64,000 bases of DNA from Azospirillum sp. TSA2s (GTDB lineage: Bacteria > Pseudomonadota > Alphaproteobacteria > Azospirillales > Azospirillaceae), in NCBI RefSeq assembly GCF_004923315.1, contig NZ_CP039650.1, forward strand, positions 434,001 to 498,000, read 5' to 3'. Under the pieces are notes generated by a model. It saw only the letters and a program-made list of their open reading frames with translations, did not search any database and was not told the origin of the DNA. This document shows positions 1 through 10,085 of this stretch, one piece after another (within the stretch, counting starts at the first letter, position 1; each line of letters starts with the position of its first letter). Both the position numbers and the translations under genes were made by a program.

Positions 1-186
1 CGTTTTTCGTGTCGCATGAGCATGGCGTCGGGTCAAGCCGCCATGATCATGTCGAGGTGGAGGGCGTCCCCGGAATCCATAGGAGGGCCCCGGGCAAGCC
101 GGTCGCGAGCGCGCCTCATCACGCTGGAGAGCGGCCGGCTTGCCTGGGAGGTGCCTGTGGAGCTCCGGGGGCGCCCGGCGGTCTCG

Positions 187-939
187 TCACTCTCCGTCGG
201 ACAGGGCTGGCTGGCGTCGCGGCTTGCGCATTGAGTCTCCGGTGAGGTCGATGCGGTAGGCGTTGTGAAGAATGCGGTCCAAGATCGCGTCCCCGAGAGT
301 CGGATCCCCAATGAGTTCGTGCCAGCGGTCCGTGGGGATTTGGCTGGTGATCAGCAGAGAGCCGGCGTTGTAGCGGTCCTCTACGATCTCGAGCAGGTCG
401 CGGCGCTGCTCTGCGTTCAGCGGCTCTGGTCCCCAGTCGTCCAAGATGAGAAGTCGCACGCGGGCGAAGCCACGCATCAGGCGGGCGTAACGGCCGTCGC
501 CATGTGCCAGGGCCAGGGTCTCGAACAGCCGGGGCATCCGCTGGTAGAGTACCGATAGGTTTTCGCGGCAGGCACGGTGGCCAAGCGCGCAGGCCAGCCA
601 GGATTTGCCGATGCCGGTCGGCCCGGTGATGATCACGTTCTGGTGGTCGTGGATCCATCGGCAGGTCGCCAGCTTCTGGAACAGCGCGCGGTCCAGCCCA
701 CGCGGCGCCCGGAAATCAACATCCTCGATCACGGCGGGATGGCGCAGCCGGGCGCTCTTGGCGCGCGCTTCGAAACGTTTCTGCCGCCGCAGCGTCACCT
801 CGTGATCGAGCAGCACACCCAGCCATTCCTCATGGCTGAGGGTGCCGGCCTCGCGGTTGGTCTGCATCTCGCGCAACGCCTTGGCCATGCCGTGCAGCCC
901 CAGGTCGCTGAGCTGGTCGAAGGTGGGATGGGAAAGCAT
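187..939 (-). CDS. istB: IS21-family helper ATPase IstB
   Basis: This 250-residue AAA+ ATPase assists the IstA transposase in target selection. A Walker A motif GPTGIGKS is at residues 106-113 and a Walker B segment LLILDD at 163-168, matching the DnaC-like fold of IstB proteins. The length is normal for the family and there is no frameshift. The start ATG lies 9 bp after the istA stop codon, with GGAGCCCACC just upstream, so the pair is probably translated from one mRNA. The C-terminus is basic. Assignment is from motif content and its position behind istA. Confidence 0.93.
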   Translation of the reverse strand: MLSHPTFDQLSDLGLHGMAKALREMQTNREAGTLSHEEWLGVLLDHEVTLRRQKRFEARAKSARLRHPAVIEDVDFRAPRGLDRALFQKLATCRWIHDHQNVIITGPTGIGKSWLACALGHRACRENLSVLYQRMPRLFETLALAHGDGRYARLMRGFARVRLLILDDWGPEPLNAEQRRDLLEIVEDRYNAGSLLITSQIPTDRWHELIGDPTLGDAILDRILHNAYRIDLTGDSMRKPRRQPALSDGE

Positions 940-948
940 GGTGGGCTC

Positions 949-2496
949 CTAATGAAAGTACCGCGAGCCGCGGATGTTGGCGTGGTCCAGCGCCGGCGCC
1001 TCAGGGCGGGCGGTGGAGCGAACCCGGTCCAGGTTGTTGCGTAGGATCGAGGCGATGCTGTCGGCGGTGGTGGCGCCGATCTCCAGCGCCCGGGCACTCA
1101 CCGCCTCGGCGCGGGCCCGGTTGGGGCCGCGAAACAGCTTCAGCACGCCACGGCAGGTGCGGAAGCCCTGTTCCGGGTGCGGCCGGCTGGCGAGGATGGC
1201 GCGGATCAACGCCACAGTGTTGGGGCCGAGGTCGCCGGCGTCCCGCTCGAAACGTTCAGGGCTCCACTCGGCGTATCGGCGGTGTGCCGCCGGCATGTGC
1301 TCGGGCACGGTGCTGTGGCGCTCGCCGCCGTGTCGGCGGGCATGGGCGGCGACCCGCTGGCCGCGGTGGAAGAACTCCACCGTGGTGGCGGTGAGGCGTG
1401 CGTCGATCTGTTGGCGGATCAGCGCCGCCGGTACCGAGTAGTAGAAGCCGGCGACCTCGACATGGTAGTCGGGGCCGACGCGCACGAGCTTCCACTCCGC
1501 GTATTCGTAGGGCGTGTCGGGTAGCGGCCGCAGCGCCGGCCGATCAAGCTGTTCGAACAGCTCCCTGCGGCTGAGCCCAAGGCGACGCTGGGGTCGTGTG
1601 TTGAGGTCTTCCAGCACCCGGTCGATCGCGCCATTGGCTTCGGCCAGGGAGAAGAACGGCAGATTGCGCAGCCGGCCGAGGATGAAGTATTGCGCAATGC
1701 GCACACCGGCTTCCACCTTGGCCTTGTCACGCGGGCGACGCGGACGCGCCGGCAGGATGCCGACGCTGTAGGCGTGCGCCATGTGGGCATAACTGCGGTT
1801 GAGCTCCGGGTCGTAAAAGGAAGCCTTGAGGACGCCGCTTTTCAGGTTGTCCGGCACGATCAGACGCGGGCAGCCCTGAAACGCTTCCAGCATGCGGACA
1901 TGCGCCCCGATCCAGTCGGGCAGCGTCTGCGTCCAGGTCGCCTCGGCGTAGGTGTAGTTGGAGGCGCCCAGCACGGCGATGAAGAGCTGGGCGGGCCGCA
2001 CGGCGCCGGTGGCGGGATCGCGGATGGGCAGCGTCTTGCCGGAGTAGTCGACGAAGACCTTGTCGCCGGCCAGGTGGGGCTGACGCATGCTGGGGGCGAG
2101 CCGCGCCTCGAACTCCCGGTACAACTCGCAGAAGCGGCTGTAGCCGTAGCCGTCGGGATGAGCGGCGCGGTACTCCTCCCACAGGATCATCAGCGTGACG
2201 CCCGGGCGTTTGAGTTCGCGGTGCATAGCCGCCCAGTCGGGTTCCGGACGCCGGCGGGCGCCGGGGCGAATGTTCGGACGGGCGAACAGCCGCTCCTCCA
2301 GCTCGGCATCGCTGAGGTCGGGGGGCAGTGGCCAGGACAGGCCTGCGACATGGGCGCGCTCCAGGTACTCCGCCACGGTGCTGCGCGCGACACCGAGCTG
2401 GGCTGCGATCTGGCGATCGCTGGTCGGCAGCAGGCTGCCGAACTTCAGGCGAAACAATTCACGGATTTGCCGCATGGAAAGCCTCAAGGCTGGCAT
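949..2496 (-). CDS. istA: IS21-family transposase IstA
   Basis: The 515-residue protein has an N-terminal helix-turn-helix region (about residues 7-47, including a DRQIAAQLGVARSTV segment) followed by an rve/DDE integrase core. Candidate catalytic residues are D150 (in VFVDYSG), D216 (in VPDN) and E262 (in AKVEAG), in the right order and spacing. It should cut and join the element ends with IstB as partner. AGGAGCGG lies just upstream of the ATG. The gene appears full length. Confidence 0.93.
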   Translation of the reverse strand: MPALRLSMRQIRELFRLKFGSLLPTSDRQIAAQLGVARSTVAEYLERAHVAGLSWPLPPDLSDAELEERLFARPNIRPGARRRPEPDWAAMHRELKRPGVTLMILWEEYRAAHPDGYGYSRFCELYREFEARLAPSMRQPHLAGDKVFVDYSGKTLPIRDPATGAVRPAQLFIAVLGASNYTYAEATWTQTLPDWIGAHVRMLEAFQGCPRLIVPDNLKSGVLKASFYDPELNRSYAHMAHAYSVGILPARPRRPRDKAKVEAGVRIAQYFILGRLRNLPFFSLAEANGAIDRVLEDLNTRPQRRLGLSRRELFEQLDRPALRPLPDTPYEYAEWKLVRVGPDYHVEVAGFYYSVPAALIRQQIDARLTATTVEFFHRGQRVAAHARRHGGERHSTVPEHMPAAHRRYAEWSPERFERDAGDLGPNTVALIRAILASRPHPEQGFRTCRGVLKLFRGPNRARAEAVSARALEIGATTADSIASILRNNLDRVRSTARPEAPALDHANIRGSRYFH

Positions 2497-2603
2497 CCGC
2501 TCCTCCTGTCGGTTGGATCAGGAGGCGGTGCTTGATGGAAGCTCTCCTCGCAGGGAAGACACCATCATCATGCCGACGATGATGCCGGCCGCCTTCACGG
2601 TGG

Positions 2604-2718
2604 AAGGGGGGCCGGCTTCATGTCGGAACGGTGGCCGCCTTCAAATCGGAATGCCGGCCGGCTTGCGATCGGAACACTGGCCGCTTTGGCGTCGGAAACC
2701 GTGGCCGCTTTCAGTCGG
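2604..2718 (-). repeat. Five 23-bp direct repeats at the IS21 terminus
   Basis: The tetranucleotide TCGG recurs at exact 23-bp spacing, ending at 2626, 2649, 2672, 2695 and 2718. It is followed each time by AA and then a GGCCG-rich core. A sixth, degenerate unit ends at 2603. IS21-family ends are known to carry multiple terminal repeats that bind the transposase, and these lie between the istA start and the junction with the broken methyltransferase, as expected for such sites. They are contiguous and have no unique spacers, so they are not a CRISPR array. Confidence 0.85.
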
Positions 2719-3114
2719 AATCTGCACATGATGCAGAACACCGAATTCGCAGACCAGATCGAAGCTGTTGTCGGGATAGGGAATGTCGAGAGCGCTGCCT
2801 TCGACAAGCCGGTCGGGCCGATGACCCTTGCGAATTGCCTCGGCAATCATCTCGGGAACAGGTTCCAACCCGAAGACCTCGACATCCGGCGCATGCTGGG
2901 CCAGCCACAGCCCGACGCGACCGGTCCCACACCCGACGTCAAGCACACGTCGGAACCCATAAAACCGAATGAGTCCGGTCAACCACTGCAAAGCGAATGT
3001 ATGTTCATCGGCCTGAGAGACATGCATCCGATCATAAAGCTGCGCGGTCTTCCTGTAATAGGCGCGCTGAGATTCCGACATGTCCGGATCCAATCGAACC
3101 AATGATTCTTGCAT
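2719..3114 (-). pseudogene. Class I SAM-dependent methyltransferase, 3' part lost to IS21 insertion
   Basis: About 131 codons of a methyltransferase survive. The SAM-binding motif I (LDVGCGTGRVG) is at residues 58-68, an acidic motif II region (VFGLEP) near 80-85, and the post-motif DNSFDLVCEFGVLHHV at 115-130. After residue 131 the frame runs straight into the IS21 terminal repeats and continues for about 26 codons of element sequence. The C-terminal half of a usual domain of more than 200 residues is missing. The substrate cannot be told from what remains. The gene lies between the IS and two tRNA-Lys genes. Confidence 0.85.
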
Positions 3115-3243
3115 GGCGGCTTACCAACATGGCCCCGCTCACGCGAACTCAATCATCAAACAGGACAAGGCGCGATGGTACAAAGCGAAAAGGCCCGGCT
3201 CAAGGCCAGGCATCGAAGCTACACGACATTTTTAGAGAACGGA

Positions 3244-3319
<76 letters not shown>

Positions 3320-3342
3320 ATCCGTAGGATATGTTCAAGAGA

Positions 3343-3418
<76 letters not shown>

Positions 3419-3657
3419 ATCTCTTGCTGCGGCGAACCTGGCTGAAATCCTTGCTGAAATCAGCCGACTGTTCATCGCGCCGGCCAAGCCGTTGTCCCGG
3501 CCGGTGTGGCGCGGTTTATAGCGAAGGGCCTTTGGCCTGTCGATAGCAAAATCGCACCCCATGTGAATTTTTTGGCGCGTGCTTTTCGGTGGCCGGACTC
3601 CTGCCCCGGCGGCTACACCGGCGCAGTCGAAACGGGCATCGGAACGGGAGATCGGGA

Positions 3658-5187
3658 ATGGGCGGCTGGACCGAAGGCTATGTCGGCGGCATCGACTATA
3701 TCCGCGCCGTCTATCGCGACTGGTCGCCGGCCCTGCTCTGCTTCGCCCTGACGCTGCGCGGCTGGCGCCCGCCCGAGGCGCTGCGCCACGGCAGCTTCAC
3801 CATGGCGGAGCCCGGCTGCGGCCATGGGCTGACCAGCGCGTTGCTGGCCGGCGCCCATCCGGCGGCGCGATTCGAGGCGATGGACTTCAACCCCTCCCAC
3901 GTCGCCGGCGTCCGCCGGCTGGCCGCCGACGCCGGGCTGACCAACGCCGAGTTCCTGGAGGAAAGCTTCGCCGAGTACGCCCGCCGCGACGGCCCCATGC
4001 TGGACGTGGTCGCCCTGCACGGCGTCTGGTCCTGGGTGAGCGGGGAGAACCGCGCGAGCCTGCTGGACACGCTGCGCCGCCGGTTGGCGCCGGGTGGTGT
4101 GGTCTTCGTCAGCTACAACGCCCTGCCCGGCACGCTCACCCACATGCCGCTGCGCCGCCTGCTGGTGGAGCGCTGCGCCGAAGGGGACGGTCCCCTGCCC
4201 GACCGCATCGCCCGCGCGGTGGAGTTCGCCGCGCGGATGGCGGCGCAAGGCGGCGGCTGGTTCGCCAACACAGAGGGCGTGGTGGAGCGGATCGAGCAGC
4301 TTCGCCACAAATCGCCCAACTACATCGCCCACGAATATCTGAACGGCGACTGGACCGCCTTCTACCATGCCGACGTGGCGCGCGAGCTGGCCGGCGCGAA
4401 GCTGGAATTCGCCGGCGCCGCCGTGCCGATGGAACAGTTGCACGACCTCACCCTCTCCCCCGCCCAGCAGGCGCTGGCAGATGAGGCGCGCGACCCCGCC
4501 CAGGCGGAGACCCTGCGCGACGTGATGACCAACCGCAGTTTCCGCCGCGACCTGTTCGTGAAGGGCGGCGAACGACTGGGTCGGGCCGAGCGCCGCGCGT
4601 TGCTGGGCGAGACCCGTTATGCGCTTCTGGTTGCCGCCGACGACCTGCCGGAGGTCGCGTCCACGCCCATCGGCCGCCTGCCCTTCCCGCGGGCGCTCTA
4701 CCAGCCGCTGGCCGACGCCCTGGCAGAAGGGCCACAGAGCCTGGACGCGCTGCTCGCCCGGCCGGCCCTGGCGGCGCAGGGGGAAGAGGCGGTGCTGCGC
4801 GCGCTGGTGCTGCTGACCAGCCTGTCGCTGGCGGCACCGGTGATGCCGGACGAGGGGTTTGCCGAACGGAAGACTGCAAGCGACCGCTTCAATGCCGCCG
4901 TGCTGGAGCGCCATCGCTTCGGCGACACGCCGGGGCAGCTCGCCTCGCCCCTTCTGGGCGCCGGCGTGCCGGTGTCGCGGATCGAGGCTCTGTTCCTCCT
5001 GGCCGCCCGCCTTGGCGAGGAGCCGGCCGCCTTCGCCTGGAATCACCTGTCGGCCGACGGCATCGTGCTGGGGCGCGATGGCGAGCGTTGCGTTGGGGAT
5101 GATGCCAACCGCGCGGAACTGGCGCGCCGTCATGCGGCCTTCGTGCAGCGGCGATTGCCGTTGCTGCAGGGACTCGGGGTGGCTTGA
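3658..5187 (+). CDS. Class I methyltransferase with C-terminal methyltransferase regulatory domain
   Basis: The protein has 509 residues counted from the ATG at 3658. Upstream in-frame codons exist, but GGGAG at 3646-3650 favours this start. The N-terminal third is a Rossmann methyltransferase: the SAM-site segment MAEPGCGHGLTSALLAG is near residues 47-63 and an acidic strand end (EAMDFNPSHV) near 72-81. The remaining residues resemble the regulatory domain found in bacterial two-part methyltransferases (MethyTransf_Reg). Proteins of this type often occur near surface-glycan genes, but none are adjacent here. The substrate is unknown. It is convergent with hisE, 17 bp away. Confidence 0.75.
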   Translation: MGGWTEGYVGGIDYIRAVYRDWSPALLCFALTLRGWRPPEALRHGSFTMAEPGCGHGLTSALLAGAHPAARFEAMDFNPSHVAGVRRLAADAGLTNAEFLEESFAEYARRDGPMLDVVALHGVWSWVSGENRASLLDTLRRRLAPGGVVFVSYNALPGTLTHMPLRRLLVERCAEGDGPLPDRIARAVEFAARMAAQGGGWFANTEGVVERIEQLRHKSPNYIAHEYLNGDWTAFYHADVARELAGAKLEFAGAAVPMEQLHDLTLSPAQQALADEARDPAQAETLRDVMTNRSFRRDLFVKGGERLGRAERRALLGETRYALLVAADDLPEVASTPIGRLPFPRALYQPLADALAEGPQSLDALLARPALAAQGEEAVLRALVLLTSLSLAAPVMPDEGFAERKTASDRFNAAVLERHRFGDTPGQLASPLLGAGVPVSRIEALFLLAARLGEEPAAFAWNHLSADGIVLGRDGERCVGDDANRAELARRHAAFVQRRLPLLQGLGVA

Positions 5188-5204
5188 GGGTTGGAGTGCC
5201 GGCG

Positions 5205-5531
5205 TCAGCGCTCCGCCGCCGTCTTTGGCAGCTTTTCGGCAATGCCGTAAAGCGCCTCGCGGCGGCGGATTTCGGCGAAGACGTCGTCGGGATGGATGTT
5301 CAGCGTCGCCCACAGGACAGACAGGTTGTAGAGCAGGTCGGCGCTTTCGTTGATGACGCCCTGGCGATCCTCGTTCATGGCGTCCAGCGCCACCTCGACC
5401 GCCTCCTCGCCCACCTTCTTGGCGATCTTCTTCGGGCCGGCGGCGATCAGCCGCGCGGTCTTGGAGTGCGCCGGATCCATCTGCTGGCGGTCGAGGATGG
5501 CGGCATAAAGGCGGATCAGGTCGTCGGTCAT
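5205..5531 (-). CDS. hisE: Phosphoribosyl-ATP pyrophosphatase
   Basis: HisE hydrolyses phosphoribosyl-ATP to phosphoribosyl-AMP in the second step of histidine synthesis. The 108-residue protein is the usual length for the stand-alone alphaproteobacterial enzyme. It contains the all-alpha NTP-pyrophosphatase signature: KKVGEEAVEVALDA (about 39-52) and ESADLLYNLSVLW (about 62-74), whose acidic residues bind magnesium. I chose the ATG at 5529-5531 because the frame upstream reads through poor coding sequence. HisE often neighbours other his genes (hisF, hisA, hisH), but none is seen here; phoU lies upstream on the same strand. Confidence 0.9.
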   Translation of the reverse strand: MTDDLIRLYAAILDRQQMDPAHSKTARLIAAGPKKIAKKVGEEAVEVALDAMNEDRQGVINESADLLYNLSVLWATLNIHPDDVFAEIRRREALYGIAEKLPKTAAER

Positions 5532-5668
5532 CAGGTGGGATTTGTCTCGTGTGCGGGCGACGGAAGCATCGTTTCGATAACGTGATCGCTCCGCGACGGA
5601 ATTACCATCCCCCATAGGCGCGGTGAGGCGCCGCACGATGGCCTTATGCCTTGCGGCACAGCGCCGTT

Positions 5669-6376
5669 TCAGCTCACCGGGTCATAGGAATGGTCGGCCT
5701 TCGGACGCTCGTCCAGCAGGGCTTCGCCGGTGCTGACGAAATAGACGACCTCGGCGATGTTGGTGGCGTGGTCGCCGATGCGCTCCAGGTTCTTGGCGAT
5801 CATCATCAGGTGCATGTGCGCCGTGAACTGGTCCGGCGCCGCCAATGCTGACCGTTCCACCTCCGCAACGAGGCTGGTGTAGAGGGCATCCACCTCGTCG
5901 TCGGTGCGCCAGATGCGCAGGGCCGCCTCGCCGTCATTGTCGACATAGGCGTCGATCACGGCGCTGAGGCGCTCGCGCACCAGCCGGCCGAGCTGCGGAA
6001 GCCCCGCCATCGATCCGGCGTCGGGCAGGCTGAAGATGGCAACAGCCCGCTTGGCGGTGTTGGCGGCATGATCGCCGATCCGTTCCAGATTGCCGGCGAT
6101 CTTCAGCGCCGCGATCACCTCGCGCAGATCGTCGGCAACCGGTTGACGCAGAGCCAGCAGGCGCATGCAGTGGGCTTCGATGTCATGCTCGAAGGAGTCG
6201 AGTCGCGCATCCGATTCCACGATTTCCCGCGCAAGCTCGGGATTGCGCTGGGCCAGACAGGTCAGCGCCTGGTCGATCTGCGTCTCCGCAGCGCCGGCCA
6301 TCTGAACGATGGCGGATTTCAGCCGCTTCAGCGCGTCCTCGAACGCGGACACGATGTGCGGAGCGGAGGTCTTCAT
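5669..6376 (-). CDS. phoU: Phosphate transport/signalling regulator PhoU
   Basis: PhoU damps Pho-regulon signalling by linking the PstSCAB transporter with the PhoR kinase. The 235-residue protein has the two PhoU repeats, each carrying the metal-binding NLERIGDHAxN signature, at about residues 92-104 and 195-207. The ATG at 6376 (MKTSAPHI) matches typical PhoU N-termini better than the longer open frame. In many genomes phoU ends a pst operon, but no pst or phoB genes lie next to it here; its upstream neighbour is divergent. Confidence 0.92.
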   Translation of the reverse strand: MKTSAPHIVSAFEDALKRLKSAIVQMAGAAETQIDQALTCLAQRNPELAREIVESDARLDSFEHDIEAHCMRLLALRQPVADDLREVIAALKIAGNLERIGDHAANTAKRAVAIFSLPDAGSMAGLPQLGRLVRERLSAVIDAYVDNDGEAALRIWRTDDEVDALYTSLVAEVERSALAAPDQFTAHMHLMMIAKNLERIGDHATNIAEVVYFVSTGEALLDERPKADHSYDPVS

Positions 6377-6586
6377 GGTCGCCAAACCCTTCCCGGCGGT
6401 CTTTTGCAAAGCCCTCACCATAGCGCCCGGACGTTACGGTACGATGACAGTCCTTATGACCAAAGGCGGTTCCCGCTCCCCCCTCGCCCACCCCGGAAAC
6501 TGCCTGATTGATTTTGCGGCGCAGCATTGCGACACATGTGTGGAGTCCGCGCTTTCTCCCCCACTCAACGACGTGCCGAACCCGCC

Positions 6587-7126
6587 ATGATCGAACGCCG
6601 CTTTGAACAGATCATTTTTGCCAGCCGTTGGCTGCTCGCCCCCTTCTATCTCGGGCTGGTCGTCTCGCTGGGTGCCTTGCTGGTGAAGTTCATGCAGGAG
6701 ATCCTGCATATCGTCCCGCACGTGCTGGAAATGAGCGAGAAGGACGTGCTGCTGGCCGTTCTGACGCTGATCGACATGTCCTTCGCCGGCAATCTTCTGC
6801 TGATGGTGATCTTCGCCGGCTACGAGAACTTCGTCTCCAAGATCGACGTCGCCAATCATGAGGACCGGCCGGACTGGATGGGCAAGGTCGATTTCGGTGG
6901 ACTGAAGCTGAAACTGATCGCCTCGATCGTCGCCATTTCGGGGATTCACCTGTTGAAGGCCTTCATGAACCTGGCGCAGACCTCCCGCGACGAGTTGATG
7001 TGGCTGGTCATCATCCACATGACCTTCGTGATTTCGGGCGTTCTGCTCGCCTGCATGGACAGGCTGGAGGGGCACCACGCCCCTGCCGCGAAGTCCGGAC
7101 CCAAGTCTGCAACGGATCAACACTGA
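6587..7126 (+). CDS. UPF0114 (YqhA-like) inner-membrane protein
   Basis: The 179-residue protein (MIERRFEQIIFASRW start) has about four hydrophobic segments: 14-36, 49-72, 108-127 and 136-158. The N-terminal IFASRWLLAPFYLGL pattern is typical of the UPF0114 family, whose function is not established. The charged tail is cytoplasmic by inference. The start at 6587 was chosen because family members begin just before this motif. It is divergent from phoU with a 210-bp spacer. Confidence 0.8.
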   Translation: MIERRFEQIIFASRWLLAPFYLGLVVSLGALLVKFMQEILHIVPHVLEMSEKDVLLAVLTLIDMSFAGNLLLMVIFAGYENFVSKIDVANHEDRPDWMGKVDFGGLKLKLIASIVAISGIHLLKAFMNLAQTSRDELMWLVIIHMTFVISGVLLACMDRLEGHHAPAAKSGPKSATDQH

Positions 7127-8519
<1,393 letters not shown>

Positions 8520-8543
8520 TTGGTGTATCCCTGGTTGGAAGGC

Positions 8544-8583
8544 CTCCGGTCCCACGCTCTCTGAGAGCGGCTGAGGACCGGAG
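8544..8583 (+). promoter_or_regulatory. Nested hairpin in the mreB-mreC spacer
   Basis: A perfect 9-bp stem (CTCCGGTCC at 8544-8552 with GGACCGGAG at 8575-8583) encloses a second 6-bp stem (CGCTCT at 8555-8560 with AGAGCG at 8564-8569). No T tract follows, so it does not look like an intrinsic terminator. It could be an mRNA-stability or processing element that sets mreB above mreCD. The structure is seen in the sequence; the role is inferred. Confidence 0.55.
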
Positions 8584-8613
8584 ACGGACCGCGTATCTGG
8601 ACGGGAATTTCCT

Positions 8614-9483
8614 GTGAAGCCACGCTCATCCGGCTCCGTCATCCGCCTTGCCGCCCCTTTGCGGGCTCTCGCGCAGCGTTTCTCCTTCCTTCTGCTGGTC
8701 CTGGCCTCCGTCGCGCTGATGATGGTGGGCAAGATCGAGTCCGTTTCGGTGGACAGCGCCCGCGCACGCGTGACCGATGCCTTCGCCCCCATCCTGGACG
8801 CCATCTCCCGCCCCGCCGCGACGGCGGCGCGCGTGGTCGAGTCCGCGGTGGAGCTTGAGAACGCCTTCGACGAAAACCAGCGGCTGAAGGCCGAGAACGC
8901 CCGGCTGTTGCAATGGAGGCAGGCGGCGTTGCGGCTGGAGGCGGAGAACAACAGCCTGCGCAGCCTGCTGCGCGTCCGCCCGGAGCCGGCCGTCAACTAC
9001 ATCGCCGCCCGCGTCATCGCCACGCCCGGCAGTTCCTTCGTCCGCACGCTGGTGGTCACCGCCGGCCGACGCGACGGGGTGCGCAAGGGACAGGCGGCTC
9101 TGGCCGGCGCCGGTCTGGTCGGCCGGGTGATCGAGGTCGGCGAATGGTCGTCCCGCGTCCTGCTGCTGACCGACATCAACGCCCGCACTCCGGTGATCCT
9201 GTCGAACACGCGCCAGCGCTCGATCCTGGCCGGCGACAATTCCGATCAGGCCAAGCTTCTGTACCTGCCGCCCGACTCGCCGATCCAGGTGGGAGAGCGG
9301 GTGGTGACCTCGGGTGACGGCGGTCTTTTTCCGCCCGGCTTGCCGGTCGGCGTGGTGACCGCGGTCAGCGAACGCGGCATTCGCGTCCTGCCCAGCGCCG
9401 ATCTGTCGCGCGTCGAATATCTGCGCCTGGTGGATTTCGGCCTGCCGAGCACCGATCTGGACCCGTCGCCGGATTCCAAGTGA
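8614..9483 (+). CDS. mreC: Rod shape-determining protein MreC
   Basis: MreC bridges cytoplasmic MreB and the periplasmic parts of the elongasome (PBP2, RodA). The 289-residue protein has one N-terminal membrane segment (about residues 21-37), then a coiled coil (about 75-115, rich in E, N and L), then the beta-rich periplasmic domain (ARVIATPGSSFVRTLVVTAG near 131-150). The order and length fit the family. It lies 94 bp after mreB and 71 bp before mreD. Confidence 0.93.
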   Translation: MKPRSSGSVIRLAAPLRALAQRFSFLLLVLASVALMMVGKIESVSVDSARARVTDAFAPILDAISRPAATAARVVESAVELENAFDENQRLKAENARLLQWRQAALRLEAENNSLRSLLRVRPEPAVNYIAARVIATPGSSFVRTLVVTAGRRDGVRKGQAALAGAGLVGRVIEVGEWSSRVLLLTDINARTPVILSNTRQRSILAGDNSDQAKLLYLPPDSPIQVGERVVTSGDGGLFPPGLPVGVVTAVSERGIRVLPSADLSRVEYLRLVDFGLPSTDLDPSPDSK

Positions 9484-9554
9484 ACCGGATGTGGAAGTGA
9501 GCTGGATGTGGACGTGAGCCGGACGGACGGTCTGCCGACCGGGGGATTGCCGAT

Positions 9555-10067
9555 ATGACGGCGACTTTCTGGCAGAAGGTGGACAAGACCGGGCGCAATC
9601 TGGCGCCCTTCGCCGTCACGGTGATGATGGTGCTGGTCGGCATGATTCCGGTGCCGGTGCCCGGCTACGCCCCGGTGGCCCCGAACCTGACGCTGGTTTC
9701 GGTCTATTACTGGACGATCCACAGGCCTGACCTGATGCGTCCGGGGGTGGCCTTTCTGATCGGGTTGCTGCAGGATTTCCTGGTCGGCGGGCCGCTGGGC
9801 GTGAATGCGCTGCTGCTGGTCGTCGCCCAATGGGCGGTGCTGAACCAGCGCCGGGTGTTCCTGGCCAGCACCTTTGCCCTGCTGTGGTTCGGCTTCACGC
9901 TGGTGATGGCGGGTGCCGTGCTGCTGCAATGGCTGGCCTTCACGGTGCTGGACGCTGCCGCGCTGTCGATCCTGCCGGCGCTGTTCCAGGGCCTGCTGAC
10001 GGTGGCTGTGTTTCCTGCGGTGGGTTGGCTGCTGATCCGCGTCCACCGCGCGTTCCTGAACGGGTAA
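9555..10067 (+). CDS. mreD: Rod shape-determining protein MreD
   Basis: This 170-residue, strongly hydrophobic protein has about five membrane segments and lies between mreC and mrdA, where MreD is expected. It works with MreC in organising the elongasome at the inner membrane. Sequence conservation in MreD is low, so the call leans on hydropathy, length and gene order. It ends 18 bp before the mrdA start. Confidence 0.88.
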   Translation: MTATFWQKVDKTGRNLAPFAVTVMMVLVGMIPVPVPGYAPVAPNLTLVSVYYWTIHRPDLMRPGVAFLIGLLQDFLVGGPLGVNALLLVVAQWAVLNQRRVFLASTFALLWFGFTLVMAGAVLLQWLAFTVLDAAALSILPALFQGLLTVAVFPAVGWLLIRVHRAFLNG

Positions 10068-10085
10068 AGGGCCCCGACGGATCTC

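Larger units (their letters stand above)
1..2727 (-). mobile_element. IS21-family insertion sequence (one end outside or unresolved)
   Basis: The element carries istA and istB in the IS21 order on the minus strand. Its istA-side end is marked by a run of 23-bp direct repeats (2604-2718) and falls inside a methyltransferase reading frame, which places the junction at about 2718-2727. The istB-side end is not clear: bases 1-186 hold only degenerate relatives of the terminal motif (for example around 30-45 and 130-145), and no flanking host sequence can be recognised, so the element may run past the left edge of the window. Target-site duplications therefore cannot be checked. Both transposition genes look intact, so the copy could be active. 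Confidence 0.85.

Noticed and set aside
2604-2718. Regular 23-bp repeats that could suggest a CRISPR array
   Set aside because: The units are directly adjacent with no unique spacers and sit at the end of an IS21 element, where multiple terminal repeats are expected.
3421-3657. Protein frame covering a tRNA-Lys and its upstream region (minus strand, to 3562)
   Set aside because: It reads through the tRNA and has no conserved motif; it is not a gene.
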